A stretch of 39,479 bases of DNA, taken from contig JAEYPH010000118.1 in NCBI GenBank assembly GCA_023410875.1, positions 1-39,479 on the forward strand. The letters are read 5' to 3'. The first letter of the stretch is position 1. The number at the start of each line of letters is the position of its first letter. This DNA is from Bacillota bacterium (lineage in GTDB: Bacteria > Bacillota > Clostridia > Christensenellales > UMGS416). The notes below the pieces were generated by a model. That model did no database searches. It had not been told where the DNA came from and saw nothing but the letters and a program-made list of their open reading frames with translations. Position numbers and translations under genes: made by a program. Shown piece by piece: positions 24,647 through 32,505 of the stretch.

Positions 24647-25507
24647 ATGCACCAGATCGCTTTGGAAAAATGGAATGCCTTTTCCGACGGCCGCTCGCCG
24701 GGCAACCCGGTGGCGGTCGTGCGGCTGCATACCGGCCAGGCCGTGGACGCCGCCCCGATGAAGCTGTTGGCCGGTGAGCTCCAAGGCTGGGCCAACGGCG
24801 TGGTCACGGTGGCCGAGGGAGAAGGCGGGTATTCGTTGCGCTTCTTCCTGCCCGGGGGCGAAGCGCCGCTGGCCGGCCATGGCATGCTGGCCGCCGCCCA
24901 CAGCCTGCTGGCCGCCGCTCCTTCGCTTTGCGGAGGTTCTTTGGTGCTGCAGGCCGGTAGCCGCCTGTTGGTGCGGGCGGAAGCGCCCGGCCGCGTGTTC
25001 GTGCAGGCAGCGGCAGCGGCTCCGCAGCCGCTGCCGCCCTTTCTGGACGACCTGCACTGGGCATTGGGCTTGAGCGAAGCGCAAATGGGCCGCGAGGAGC
25101 TGCGTTTCGTGGATGTGGGCCAGCGGGTGCTGCTGATCCCCATGCGCACCTCCTCAGCGCTGGCCGATCTGCTGCCGGTGTGGGAGGCGCTCGGTAACTA
25201 TTGCGACAGATACCGCGTGGACGTCGTGCTGCCCTGGACGGCCAACGCCACGATGCCCGCCTCCCGCTGGCGCGCCCGCGCCTTTGCGCCGCGGCTGGGC
25301 CTGCGGGAAGACCCAGCATCCGGCCTGGGCAACGCCGCCCTGGGCTATGAACTGCTGCGGCTGGGCCTGTGGCAGGGCGAGCCGGCACAGGTGGAGCAGG
25401 GCTCCAGCTATGAGCGGCCCAATCTGGTCCAGCTACAGGCGCGGGACAGCCGGGTGTGGTTCGGCGGGCCGGCGCGGCTGTGCTTTTCCGGGGTTTATCA
25501 CCTGTGA
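24647..25507 (+). CDS. PhzF family isomerase-like protein
   Basis: 286 residues, typical for the two-lobed PhzF/diaminopimelate-epimerase-like fold. Recognised segments: WNAFSDGRSPGNPVAVV at the N-terminus, LRFFLPGGEAPLAGHGMLAA (usual FTP..E.P.CGH.T) and FAPRLGLREDPASGLGNAAL (usual FAP..G..EDPATGSA). In active PhzF-type enzymes a Glu lies in an S-E-T-A-F stretch after helix 1; here the equivalent reads GWANGVVTV, without that Glu. The usual Cys before GH is Ala. Catalysis may be lost or different, and the substrate is unknown. The ATG at 24647 has no clear ribosome-binding site; the frame is open further up inside the CMD gene, but the family N-terminus fits this start. It overlaps the next gene by four bases (GTGA). 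Confidence 0.82.
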   Translation: MHQIALEKWNAFSDGRSPGNPVAVVRLHTGQAVDAAPMKLLAGELQGWANGVVTVAEGEGGYSLRFFLPGGEAPLAGHGMLAAAHSLLAAAPSLCGGSLVLQAGSRLLVRAEAPGRVFVQAAAAAPQPLPPFLDDLHWALGLSEAQMGREELRFVDVGQRVLLIPMRTSSALADLLPVWEALGNYCDRYRVDVVLPWTANATMPASRWRARAFAPRLGLREDPASGLGNAALGYELLRLGLWQGEPAQVEQGSSYERPNLVQLQARDSRVWFGGPARLCFSGVYHL

Positions 25508-26220
25508 AACCGCTGGATGGTTTGCTGCCCGTGGGCCGCGACGGCGTGGAGGCTGTTACGGCGCTGTTCGCCGAGGCTTTCCACGACAACCCGATGTTTG
25601 CCCATGTGCTGCCCGATGAACGGCTCCGGCGGCGCACGCTGCCGGCCATGATGCGGCCGCCGGTTTCCATGGCCGCGGCCAACGGCGGCCTGTTTGCGAC
25701 CTCGGCGGCGCTGGAGGGCGCGATCTTTGTGCGTGTCACTGGGCAGCGGGACCGGCTGCCCGGCCTGCGCAGCGCGCTGGGCGCACTGGCGCTGCTGCTG
25801 CGGCCCAGCCTGTGGCCCATGGTGGCGCGCTTCGCCGGCCTGGGCCCCGCCACCGCGGAGCTGCAGCGCACCATGCGTGCGCTGGAGCCGGCGCTGGCAG
25901 TGGAGCTGGTGGCCGTGGCGGAACCGCACCGGGGGCGCGGCCACATGGGCGTGCTGATGCGCGCCGCGCTGCGGCGCGCCGACGAGTTGGGTCTGCGCTG
26001 CGTGCTGGAGACCGAGACGCCGCGCAATGTGCAGATCTATGAGCACTACGGCTTCCGGCTGCACAGCGCCATCCAGGCGGTGCCGGGCAAGGTGACCTAT
26101 TACGTGATGACCAGAGAACCGGGTGAGGGAGAGAAACATGATGAACGAACGGACGCTGGCGGCAGTGCGGCTGGAGCGGCAGGGGTTTCTGCAGCCAGCC
26201 GAGACTCCGGAGGCCTATGA
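25504..26220 (+). CDS. GNAT family N-acetyltransferase
   Basis: 238 residues. The acetyl-CoA binding core is clear at residues ~140-200: VELVAVAEPHRGRGHMGVLMRAAL (R-x-x-G-x-G/A type P-loop) and ETETPRNVQIYEHYGFRLH, the usual end of the fold. The acyl acceptor is unknown; the layout resembles small-molecule or antibiotic-type acetyltransferases. The start is GTG overlapping the PhzF-like stop (GTGA), giving translational coupling. After the fold ends near YYVMTREP the frame continues ~30 residues in a Gly/Ala/Ser-rich tail that overlaps the next gene by 83 bases, so the original stop has probably been lost. Confidence 0.85.
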   Translation: MKPLDGLLPVGRDGVEAVTALFAEAFHDNPMFAHVLPDERLRRRTLPAMMRPPVSMAAANGGLFATSAALEGAIFVRVTGQRDRLPGLRSALGALALLLRPSLWPMVARFAGLGPATAELQRTMRALEPALAVELVAVAEPHRGRGHMGVLMRAALRRADELGLRCVLETETPRNVQIYEHYGFRLHSAIQAVPGKVTYYVMTREPGEGEKHDERTDAGGSAAGAAGVSAASRDSGGL

Positions 26221-27193
26221 GGCGCTGCTGCGGCTGATGCAGCCGGTGACGCCGGTCTACAACACCAGCCCCGGAGACCCGCCGAGGCTTACGCACCGGG
26301 CGGCTTTTGACGACATGGAGCACAACCGCGACCTGCGCGCCCAGCGCCTGCTGGTCAAGGGGCGCTTTTTGGGCGGCACCGTGGGCTATGTGCACGCCGA
26401 TGATCTTGAACTTTACATCAGCGCCTATCGCCGCGAAATCGAACGCCTGAGTGTCGTGGAGCAGCGGGTGTACGACACCGTGCGCAGCGCGGGGCCGCTG
26501 AACATCCACCAGATCAAGGAGGAGACCGGCCTGCTGGCCAAGGAGATCGTGCCGGCGCTGCAGCGGCTACAGGAGGCTTTCCTCGTTTTCGAAGACCAGA
26601 ACAGCGACGACTGGGAGCGCTCGTGGTATCTCTTCGAGCGCGTGTGGGAGGATGTGGACATCCGCCGCTATCCCCGCGAGCGGGCCATCGGCGAGGTGCT
26701 GATGAAGTTCCTTTTCCTCAACGGCTTCGCCTCTGAGGCCGGTATGCGCGGCTGGTCGCGGCTGACTGCCCGTGACATCAAGGCCGCACTGGCCGATTTG
26801 CAGGCCCGCGGCCTCATCCTGCCGGCGCAGGCGGGGCAAGAGAAGGGATACATTCGCGCCGAGGACGCTGCGCTGCTGGAAGGGCCCGCGCCGGACATGC
26901 CGCCCACGGTGTTCTCACTGCACCGGGCCGACCTGCTGGTGCGCGCCCAGGAGCACGTGCTCAAGGCGCGCTTCCCCGGCCGGGAGGTACTGCAGTATGT
27001 GCTGGTGGATGGGGAGTTCCGCGCCGCGGCCTGCGGCCATTGGCGCTTCGCGCCCTATGATGTGGAGGACGTCGCGCTGACGCTGGACGAGCCCGAACGC
27101 TCCGCCCGCCGAGACGCCATACTGGAGGCGGTGGCCGGGCAGTATCCGCCGCCGAGGCATAATATCGTGAAATATGGAGGGGAGCCATTATAA
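26138..27193 (+). CDS. AlkZ-related winged-helix protein
   Basis: 351 residues. The middle holds the winged-helix array of the AlkZ/YcaQ-like family: RLLVKGRFLGGTVGYVHADDLELYI, then AGPLNIHQIKEETGLLAKEIVPALQRLQEAFLVFE. AlkZ and YcaQ unhook alkylated or cross-linked bases and use a Q-x-Q or Q-x-D motif near the N-terminus. Here the corresponding stretch looks like LMQPVTPVYN, so the second catalytic residue is not evident. It belongs to the less studied AlkZ-related branch, and glycosylase activity is uncertain. Start: ATG 26138 (or 26141) with GGGAG six bases upstream, inside the 3' end of the acetyltransferase gene. Last gene of the LCP run. Confidence 0.75.
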   Translation: MMNERTLAAVRLERQGFLQPAETPEAYEALLRLMQPVTPVYNTSPGDPPRLTHRAAFDDMEHNRDLRAQRLLVKGRFLGGTVGYVHADDLELYISAYRREIERLSVVEQRVYDTVRSAGPLNIHQIKEETGLLAKEIVPALQRLQEAFLVFEDQNSDDWERSWYLFERVWEDVDIRRYPRERAIGEVLMKFLFLNGFASEAGMRGWSRLTARDIKAALADLQARGLILPAQAGQEKGYIRAEDAALLEGPAPDMPPTVFSLHRADLLVRAQEHVLKARFPGREVLQYVLVDGEFRAAACGHWRFAPYDVEDVALTLDEPERSARRDAILEAVAGQYPPPRHNIVKYGGEPL

Positions 27194-27490
27194 CAGCTGA
27201 CCCTCTTATACCTGCGCCTAATTTGCTTCACACCTCATCAGTCGCCTATGGCGACAGCTTCCCCTCCAGGGGAAGCCTGAATCGACGTCTATATTGAGAT
27301 GAAATCAATCTATATAACGATAGATCTTTGCGGTGTAAAAGGGGAACGGTCGGGCGGCAAGGGCAGAGCCCTTGCCCTACAAGGGAGACATCGGGCGATG
27401 CGGAGTGGCCGTATGCAATACGGCCCTACGATCACGGCAATAACCAGCGCAAGAACAAACTCCAGCCATCCCTCGCCGTATTATTTTTAG
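27194..27490. repeat. Intergenic repeat mosaic with four hairpins
   Basis: No gene. The stretch holds GTCGCCTATGGCGAC (27241-27255); arms GCTTCCCCT/AGGGGAAGC (27257-27276), a type common between genes of gut Clostridia; arms GGCAAGGGC/GCCCTTGCC with loop AGA (27356-27376); and arms GGCCGTAT/ATACGGCC (27407-27425). It directly precedes copy B of the modular hairpin repeat. Short open frames here are spurious. Confidence 0.65.
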
Positions 27491-27563
27491 AAATGGGTGC
27501 CGAAGGTTTCCAAAGGGCGATCGGAAAGCCCTTTGGTCGCGCCTCGAAGGCGCGAAATCCCTT
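27491..27563 (+). repeat. Modular hairpin repeat, copy B (short form)
   Basis: Same organisation as copy A: GGGTGCCGAAGGTTT, the invariant hairpin with arms CCAAAGGGC and GCCCTTTGG and loop GATCGGAAA (27510-27536), then a variable small hairpin (GCGCCTCGAAGGCGC) in place of copy A's, then GCGAAATCCC. It lies just downstream of the HAD phosphatase gene. Confidence 0.8.
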
Positions 27564-27599
27564 CCCATTAGCTAAGGGTATTGTGGGTTTTACTCCTGT

Positions 27600-28205
27600 T
27601 TAAAGAACAACCCCCGCTGCCGCCAGCTGCAACGGCAAAGCCTCAAAATCCGTGACTTGTACCGCCCGCATGCCCAGCGCCCGCGCGGTGTTCACATTGT
27701 CATGCATGTCGTCCAGGAACAGGCAATGTTCCGCCTGCAGGTCATAGCGGCGCAACAGCTCCTGATAGATTTCCGGTTCGGGCTTGAGGCTGTGCACCTC
27801 ATAGCTCACAACGCCGCCGTCGAATTGCCGGAAGAACGGGCGGCGCTCCAGCAGCCACGCAAAGGCCAGCACGTGAAAATTGCTCAAGTAGTACAAGCGG
27901 TAGCCCGCGTCCTTCAACCTGCCCAGCAGCGCCACCGTGGGCTCTATCGGCGTCATCAGCGGTATCCAGTTGTCAAACACGGTGTGTATCGCCTGATTAA
28001 GCTCCGGGTTGCGCCCGGCGATGCGCGCCGCCGCCTCATCCTGAGAGATTGTTCCTCTGTCCAGCATCAGCCACTCGTCGCTGCGGAACACAAGCGGTGT
28101 CACCCGGTCGGCCGTGGCCTCGTCGCCCAGCAGGCGCCGCACATAGGGCAGGGGGTGGAAGTCGATCAGCACATTGCCGATATCAAATACGATGGTTTGT
28201 ATCAA
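27600..28205 (-). CDS. HAD superfamily phosphatase
   Basis: 201 residues, HAD subfamily IA with a helical cap. Motif I is FDIGNVLIDF (the nucleophile is D8; the second position is Gly-Asn rather than the usual D-x-D-x-T, as in the YihX/HAD-IA variant-3 group). Motif II is YYLSNFH, motif III SLKPEPEIYQ and motif IV CLFLDDMHDNVNTARALGM. YihX-type members hydrolyse small phosphorylated sugars such as glucose-1-phosphate; the substrate here is unknown. Single gene, convergent with the AlkZ-related gene and divergent from the CsoR-like gene. Confidence 0.88.
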   Translation of the reverse strand: MIQTIVFDIGNVLIDFHPLPYVRRLLGDEATADRVTPLVFRSDEWLMLDRGTISQDEAAARIAGRNPELNQAIHTVFDNWIPLMTPIEPTVALLGRLKDAGYRLYYLSNFHVLAFAWLLERRPFFRQFDGGVVSYEVHSLKPEPEIYQELLRRYDLQAEHCLFLDDMHDNVNTARALGMRAVQVTDFEALPLQLAAAGVVL

Positions 28206-28354
28206 AGTCCAGATCCTCCGCGGATTTTCATTGGAAAGATGTCAAAGCTATCTTCGACATTTTAACAGATTGCGCCCTCTCGCGCACCATTTGACAGCAG
28301 ATTCGGATTCTGAAATGTTCGCTAAAAAATGTTAGTCAATTCTACCTTTACCTC

Positions 28355-28416
28355 TTGCGTGGCGGCGCGGCGTATGATATGCTTTGCATAGAAAGAATAT
28401 CCCCCATGGGGGGATA
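28355..28416 (+). promoter_or_regulatory. Promoter and G-tract operator of the CsoR-like repressor gene
   Basis: A possible promoter is TTGCGT (28355-28360), 17-base spacer, TATGCT (28378-28383). Just downstream is TATCCCCC-AT-GGGGGGATA (28398-28416), an inverted repeat with G/C tracts of the kind bound by CsoR/RcnR-family repressors. It lies 20 bases before the start codon, next to the SD. Autoregulation is the usual arrangement in this family. Confidence 0.65.
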
Positions 28417-28436
28417 GGGGATATGGAGGCATAGCA

Positions 28437-28736
28437 ATGGCAGATCAGGAAAAAACGCCGCATCATCACCCGCTATATGACACCGAGGGTATAACTAAGC
28501 GGCTTTCGCGCATTGAAGGCCATGTGCGGGCGGTGTCGCGCATGGTCGCCGAGGATCAGAATTTCACCGATGTCATGATACAGCTGGCGGCCATCCGCTC
28601 GGCGCTGGCCCAGGTGGGCCACATCGTGCTGGAAAACCACGTGAACTGCTGCGTTATAGAGGCCGCCAACAGCGGTGATGCCAACGACGCCGTGAAGGAG
28701 TTCAAAAAAGCGCTGGACATCTGGATGAAGTCCTGA
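28437..28736 (+). CDS. CsoR/RcnR family metal-sensing repressor, variant metal site
   Basis: 99 residues, three-helix DUF156 family. ITKRLSRIEGHVRAVSRMV is the conserved first helix and QLAAIRSALAQVGHIVLENHVNCCV the second. Copper sensors use Cys-His-Cys: here H68 and C72 are present, but the first Cys is replaced by F43 (NFTDVMIQ). An extra C71 and an N-terminal His run H9-H10-H11 might supply other ligands, as the N-terminal His does in RcnR. The inducing metal is therefore unclear. It probably represses itself and the metal ATPase 152 bp downstream. Good ribosome-binding site (GGAGG) before the ATG. Confidence 0.88.
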   Translation: MADQEKTPHHHPLYDTEGITKRLSRIEGHVRAVSRMVAEDQNFTDVMIQLAAIRSALAQVGHIVLENHVNCCVIEAANSGDANDAVKEFKKALDIWMKS

Positions 28737-28888
28737 GTCTACCGAACGAATACACCCAACCGGCAAGACCCAACCGGCCTGCGGGATCCCTGGCCCGCGC
28801 AGGCTGAGCCGCCGCATACCCCCGACGGCGCCCATGCAGGGAGCAAAGCGCGACACAAAGCCATATGGTATCGGAAAGGAAGGGAACC

Positions 28889-30967
28889 ATGAACAACGAT
28901 ACGCTGGACAGAAACCGCTGTGATCAGGACTGCTGCAAACACGAGCAGGAACAGCATGCCGCCCAGGATAAAGATTGCGAAAGCACGGGCGGGAGTTGTG
29001 CTGTGGATAGAAGGGGCTGCGAATGCTGCGGTTCCCATGCCCATGAGGAGGCGCAGGAGCATCCGCTGCGCACGATGATTTTCCTCATCGTGTCCGGTCT
29101 GGCGGTGCTGTGGAGCTTTTTGAGCGGCAGCGAGAGCGGCCTGACGTTGCTGCCCCGTATCCCTCTGCCCGCGCCGCTGGATGACACAGCGTGGCTGGCG
29201 GTGCTGTTGTGCGGCGTGCCGCTGGTCAAGGAGGCCGTAGAGGGCGTCATCGAGCGCCGCGACATCAGCTCCAACGTGCTGGTCAGCATCGCGCTGATCG
29301 CCGCTGTGGCCATCGGCGAGGTGTTCGCCGCCGGCGAGGTGGCGTTCATCATGGCCATCGGTGAGCTGCTGGAGCACCGCACGGTGGCCAAGGCCAACCG
29401 CAGCCTGCAGCAGCTCGTGAGCCTAGCCCCGGCCACCGCCCGCCGCCGCGTGGGCGATGGCATCGAGGAGGTGCCTGTAGCCGGCCTGCGTCAGGGTGAC
29501 ATCATTGTCGTGAAGCCCGGCGAGCGCCTGCCGGTGGACGGCGTCGTGGCCGCCGGTCGTTCGGCGGTGGATCAGGCTGCCATCACCGGCGAATCCATGC
29601 CCGTGGACAAGGCCGCCGGCGATACCGTGTATGCCGGCACGATGAACGTGGACGGTGCGCTGGACATTCGCGCCACGGCGGTGGGTGCGGCGTCTTCGCT
29701 GCAGAAAATCATAGACCTCATGCGCCGCGCCGAGGCCGAGCACGCGCCCACAGCCCGCGCCGCCGACCGCTGGGCCAAGATCATTGTGCCCACGGCGCTG
29801 GCTCTGTCGCTGATCACACTGGTGGTATCGCTGCTGCTGCAGCTGCCCGACGCCATCATCCGGGCGGTCACGATTCTCGTGGTGTTCTGCCCGTGTGCGC
29901 TGGTGCTGGCCACACCCACGGCGGTGATGGCGGCCATCGGCAATGCCAGCCGCCATGGCGTGCTCATCAAGAGCGGCGCGGCGCTGGAAGCCGCCGCCCG
30001 CGTGGACACCGTGGCGCTGGACAAGACCGGCACGCTGACCGTGGGCAAGCCCGAGGTCGCCCAGATCCTGACCTTCGATGGTGTCACAGAGGACGAAGTG
30101 CTCTCTCAGGCCGCCGCTGTGGAGGCCATGAGCACCCATCCCATCGCCACGGCCATACTGCGGCGGGCGCAGGCCGCCGGCGTGGCCCTGCCCTCTGCAG
30201 CCAACCACCGCAACTTGAGCGGGCGCGGCGCGCTGGCCGAGGTGCTGGGCCATACCGTGGCCGTGGGTTCGCTGCGGCTGGCCCGGGAAGAGCGCGCAGC
30301 TCTCACAGCCGAACAAATGGCCCAACTGGAGGGTCAGGAGGCCATGGGCCGCACGCTGGCCCTGGTGCTGCGGGATGGCAGCGTGCTGGGCGCGCTGGCG
30401 CTGGCCGACACGGCCAAGCCCGGTTCTACCCGGGCCGTGGCGGCGCTCAAGGGCATGAATCTGAAGCTCACGCTGTTGAGCGGTGACCACGAAGCCACCG
30501 CGCGCTCCATAGGCGCATCCATGGGCATAGAGGACGTGCGCGCCGAGATGCTGCCCGAGGACAAGGCCAACGCCATCGCCGCTCTGCAGCGGCAGGGCCG
30601 CCGGGTGGCCATGGTCGGCGACGGCATCAACGACGCCCCGGCGCTGGCCACCGCCGCCAGCGGCATCGCCATGGGTGCGCTGGGCGCCGACATCGCAGTG
30701 GAAGCCGCCGGCATCGCCGTGATGACCGACGACATCGGCCGCGTGGCCGATGTGCTGGCGCTGGCCAGGCGGACGTTGCGCCGCATCCACGTCAATATTA
30801 TAATAGCGATGTCCATCAACTTCGCCGCCATCGTGTTGGCCGCCTTCGGCGAGATCGACCCGGCCATCGGCGCCATCGTGCACAACGTGGGCTCGCTGGT
30901 CGTGGTGGCCAGTTCGGCGATGTTGATACGCAACGGCATCATGAATAGGGGAGGCCAGCCTGCGTGA
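28889..30967 (+). CDS. P1B-type heavy-metal exporting ATPase
   Basis: 692 residues. It couples ATP hydrolysis to metal-ion export across the membrane. Visible: C334-P-C336 in transmembrane helix (FCPCALVLATPTAVMA), phosphorylation site D378-K-T-G-T, the TGES actuator loop, a nucleotide-domain HP pair (MSTHPIATAIL), GDGINDAPAL with D578, and a C-terminal HNVGSLVVVASS helix. The CPC motif fits Cu, Zn or Cd; the HNVGS segment differs from the usual Cu signature and from the DxG of ZntA, so the ion is open. The N-terminal ~55 residues contain about ten Cys and several His but no HMA domain. ATG 28889 has GGAAGG upstream. It overlaps the next gene by four bases. Confidence 0.92.
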   Translation: MNNDTLDRNRCDQDCCKHEQEQHAAQDKDCESTGGSCAVDRRGCECCGSHAHEEAQEHPLRTMIFLIVSGLAVLWSFLSGSESGLTLLPRIPLPAPLDDTAWLAVLLCGVPLVKEAVEGVIERRDISSNVLVSIALIAAVAIGEVFAAGEVAFIMAIGELLEHRTVAKANRSLQQLVSLAPATARRRVGDGIEEVPVAGLRQGDIIVVKPGERLPVDGVVAAGRSAVDQAAITGESMPVDKAAGDTVYAGTMNVDGALDIRATAVGAASSLQKIIDLMRRAEAEHAPTARAADRWAKIIVPTALALSLITLVVSLLLQLPDAIIRAVTILVVFCPCALVLATPTAVMAAIGNASRHGVLIKSGAALEAAARVDTVALDKTGTLTVGKPEVAQILTFDGVTEDEVLSQAAAVEAMSTHPIATAILRRAQAAGVALPSAANHRNLSGRGALAEVLGHTVAVGSLRLAREERAALTAEQMAQLEGQEAMGRTLALVLRDGSVLGALALADTAKPGSTRAVAALKGMNLKLTLLSGDHEATARSIGASMGIEDVRAEMLPEDKANAIAALQRQGRRVAMVGDGINDAPALATAASGIAMGALGADIAVEAAGIAVMTDDIGRVADVLALARRTLRRIHVNIIIAMSINFAAIVLAAFGEIDPAIGAIVHNVGSLVVVASSAMLIRNGIMNRGGQPA

Positions 30968-32475
30968 GAGCGGCGCTGCTGGGGCTGGACGTGGGAACGT
31001 CGGCCTGCAAGACGACATTGTTCGATGAAGAGGGAGCGGTGCTGCACACCGCTTCCTTCGGCTATCCGCTGGAAACACCACAGCCCGGTTGGGCCCAGCA
31101 GCACCCCGACGATTGGTATGCCGCGGCGTGCCGGGGCATCCGCGCGGTGCTGGCCGGTTCCGGCATCGCGCCGGGCGCGGTGGCCGCCGTGGCCGTGGAT
31201 GGCCAGAGCTGGGCGGCGGTGGCTGTGGACGGGGCGGGCGACGTGCTGTGCCCCACGCCGATCTGGATGGACACCCGCGCTCGGGAGCAGTGCGACCAGA
31301 TGGCGGCGCTGTGCGGCGAGCAGGTGCTCTTCGACCTGTGCGGCAACCGCCTTTCGCCGACCTATACGCTGCCCAAAATCCTGTGGTACCGGGATCACGC
31401 GCCGGAGGTGTTCCGCCGCGCCCGCTCCATTTTGCAGAGCAACTCCTACATCGTTTTCCGGCTCACCGGCGAGCGCACGGCAGAGGCCAGCCAGGGCTTC
31501 GGCCTGCACTGCTTTGACATGCGCCGCGACCGCTACGACGACGGTGTGTGCCGGGCGCTGGGCATCCCCGAGGGCCTGCTGCCGCCGATCTCCCCGAGCC
31601 ACGCGGTCGTGGGCCGTGTCACGGCGCAGGCCGCCGCCCAATGCGGCCTGCTGGAGGGCACGCCGGTGGTGGCCGGCGGCATGGATACGTGCTGCGGCGC
31701 ATTGGGCGCCGGAATCCTGCGCCATGGACAGACCCAGGAGCAGGGCGGTTCCTCCGGCGGCATGAACGTGTGCCTGGAGACCTACGCCAACGACCGCGCG
31801 CTGATACTGGCCCGCCACGTGATACCCGGCCAGTGGCTGATCATGGGCGGCACAGTGGGCGGCGGCGGGTCGCTCAAGTGGTTCGCCGAGCAGTTCGGCG
31901 CGGCGGAGCGGGAAGAAGCGACCCACCGGGGGTGCTCGGCATATGATGTGCTGTGTGAGGAAGCGGCTGCCGTGCCGACGGGCAGTGGCGGCGTCACGTT
32001 CCTGCCCTACCTGAACGGTGAGCGCACGCCCATCTGGGATGTGCACGCCAAGGGCGTGTTCTATGGGCTGGACTACGGCAAGACCCGCGCCCACGCCGCC
32101 CGCGCGGTGCTGGAGGGCGTGGCCTTCTCGCTTAAGCACAACATCGATGTGGCGCAAGAAGCCGGTGTTTCCGTGGGAGACATGGTCAGCATCGGCGGCG
32201 GAGCCCAGAGCCCCTTCTGGACGCAGATGAAGAGCGACGTCACCGGCCGGCCCATCGCCGTGCCCGGCACCGACACTGCCGCCGGGCTGGGGGCGGCGAT
32301 GCTGGCCGGCTTGGGTGTGGGCGTGTATCGCGACTTCGCCCACGCCGTGGGCAGAACGGTGCGCATCGTGCGCCGCCACGCGCCAGACCCGGCCACTGCC
32401 GAGGCCTACCGGCTGCCCTACCGGCGCTACCGGGAGCTGTATGGCGCGCTCAAGGATTTTATGGCACGCTATTGA
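30964..32475 (+). CDS. xylB: FGGY family carbohydrate kinase, xylulokinase-like
   Basis: 503 residues, the usual XylB length. It phosphorylates a sugar, probably D-xylulose, with ATP in the cytosol. N-terminal LLGLDVGTSACKTTLFDE, the sugar-binding region AVDGQSWAAV and IWMDTRAREQCD, VAGGMDTCCGALGAG, and the C-terminal VSIGGGAQSPFWTQMKSDVTGRPI and DTAAGLGAAMLA are all FGGY hallmarks. True XylB often has GQMHG where this has GQSWA, so another ketose is possible. The GTG start overlaps the ATPase stop by four bases (GTGA), so it is translated from the metal-ATPase transcript, an odd pairing. With xylA 17 kb away it would complete entry of xylose into the pentose phosphate pathway. Confidence 0.82.
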   Translation: MRAALLGLDVGTSACKTTLFDEEGAVLHTASFGYPLETPQPGWAQQHPDDWYAAACRGIRAVLAGSGIAPGAVAAVAVDGQSWAAVAVDGAGDVLCPTPIWMDTRAREQCDQMAALCGEQVLFDLCGNRLSPTYTLPKILWYRDHAPEVFRRARSILQSNSYIVFRLTGERTAEASQGFGLHCFDMRRDRYDDGVCRALGIPEGLLPPISPSHAVVGRVTAQAAAQCGLLEGTPVVAGGMDTCCGALGAGILRHGQTQEQGGSSGGMNVCLETYANDRALILARHVIPGQWLIMGGTVGGGGSLKWFAEQFGAAEREEATHRGCSAYDVLCEEAAAVPTGSGGVTFLPYLNGERTPIWDVHAKGVFYGLDYGKTRAHAARAVLEGVAFSLKHNIDVAQEAGVSVGDMVSIGGGAQSPFWTQMKSDVTGRPIAVPGTDTAAGLGAAMLAGLGVGVYRDFAHAVGRTVRIVRRHAPDPATAEAYRLPYRRYRELYGALKDFMARY

Positions 32476-32505
32476 CTGCTGAGCGAGAAAGGCAATGCAA
32501 GACGG

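Noticed and set aside
27299..27603. Small plus-strand open frames
   Set aside because: They lie entirely in the repeat mosaic and copy B and have no ribosome-binding site or family resemblance.
28865..28888. Upstream ATG for the metal ATPase
   Set aside because: The ribosome-binding site GGAAGG lies between it and ATG 28889, so it marks the downstream start.
29423..32379. Two very long minus-strand open frames (552 and 681 residues)
   Set aside because: Antisense to the metal ATPase and FGGY kinase, both with full motif sets.
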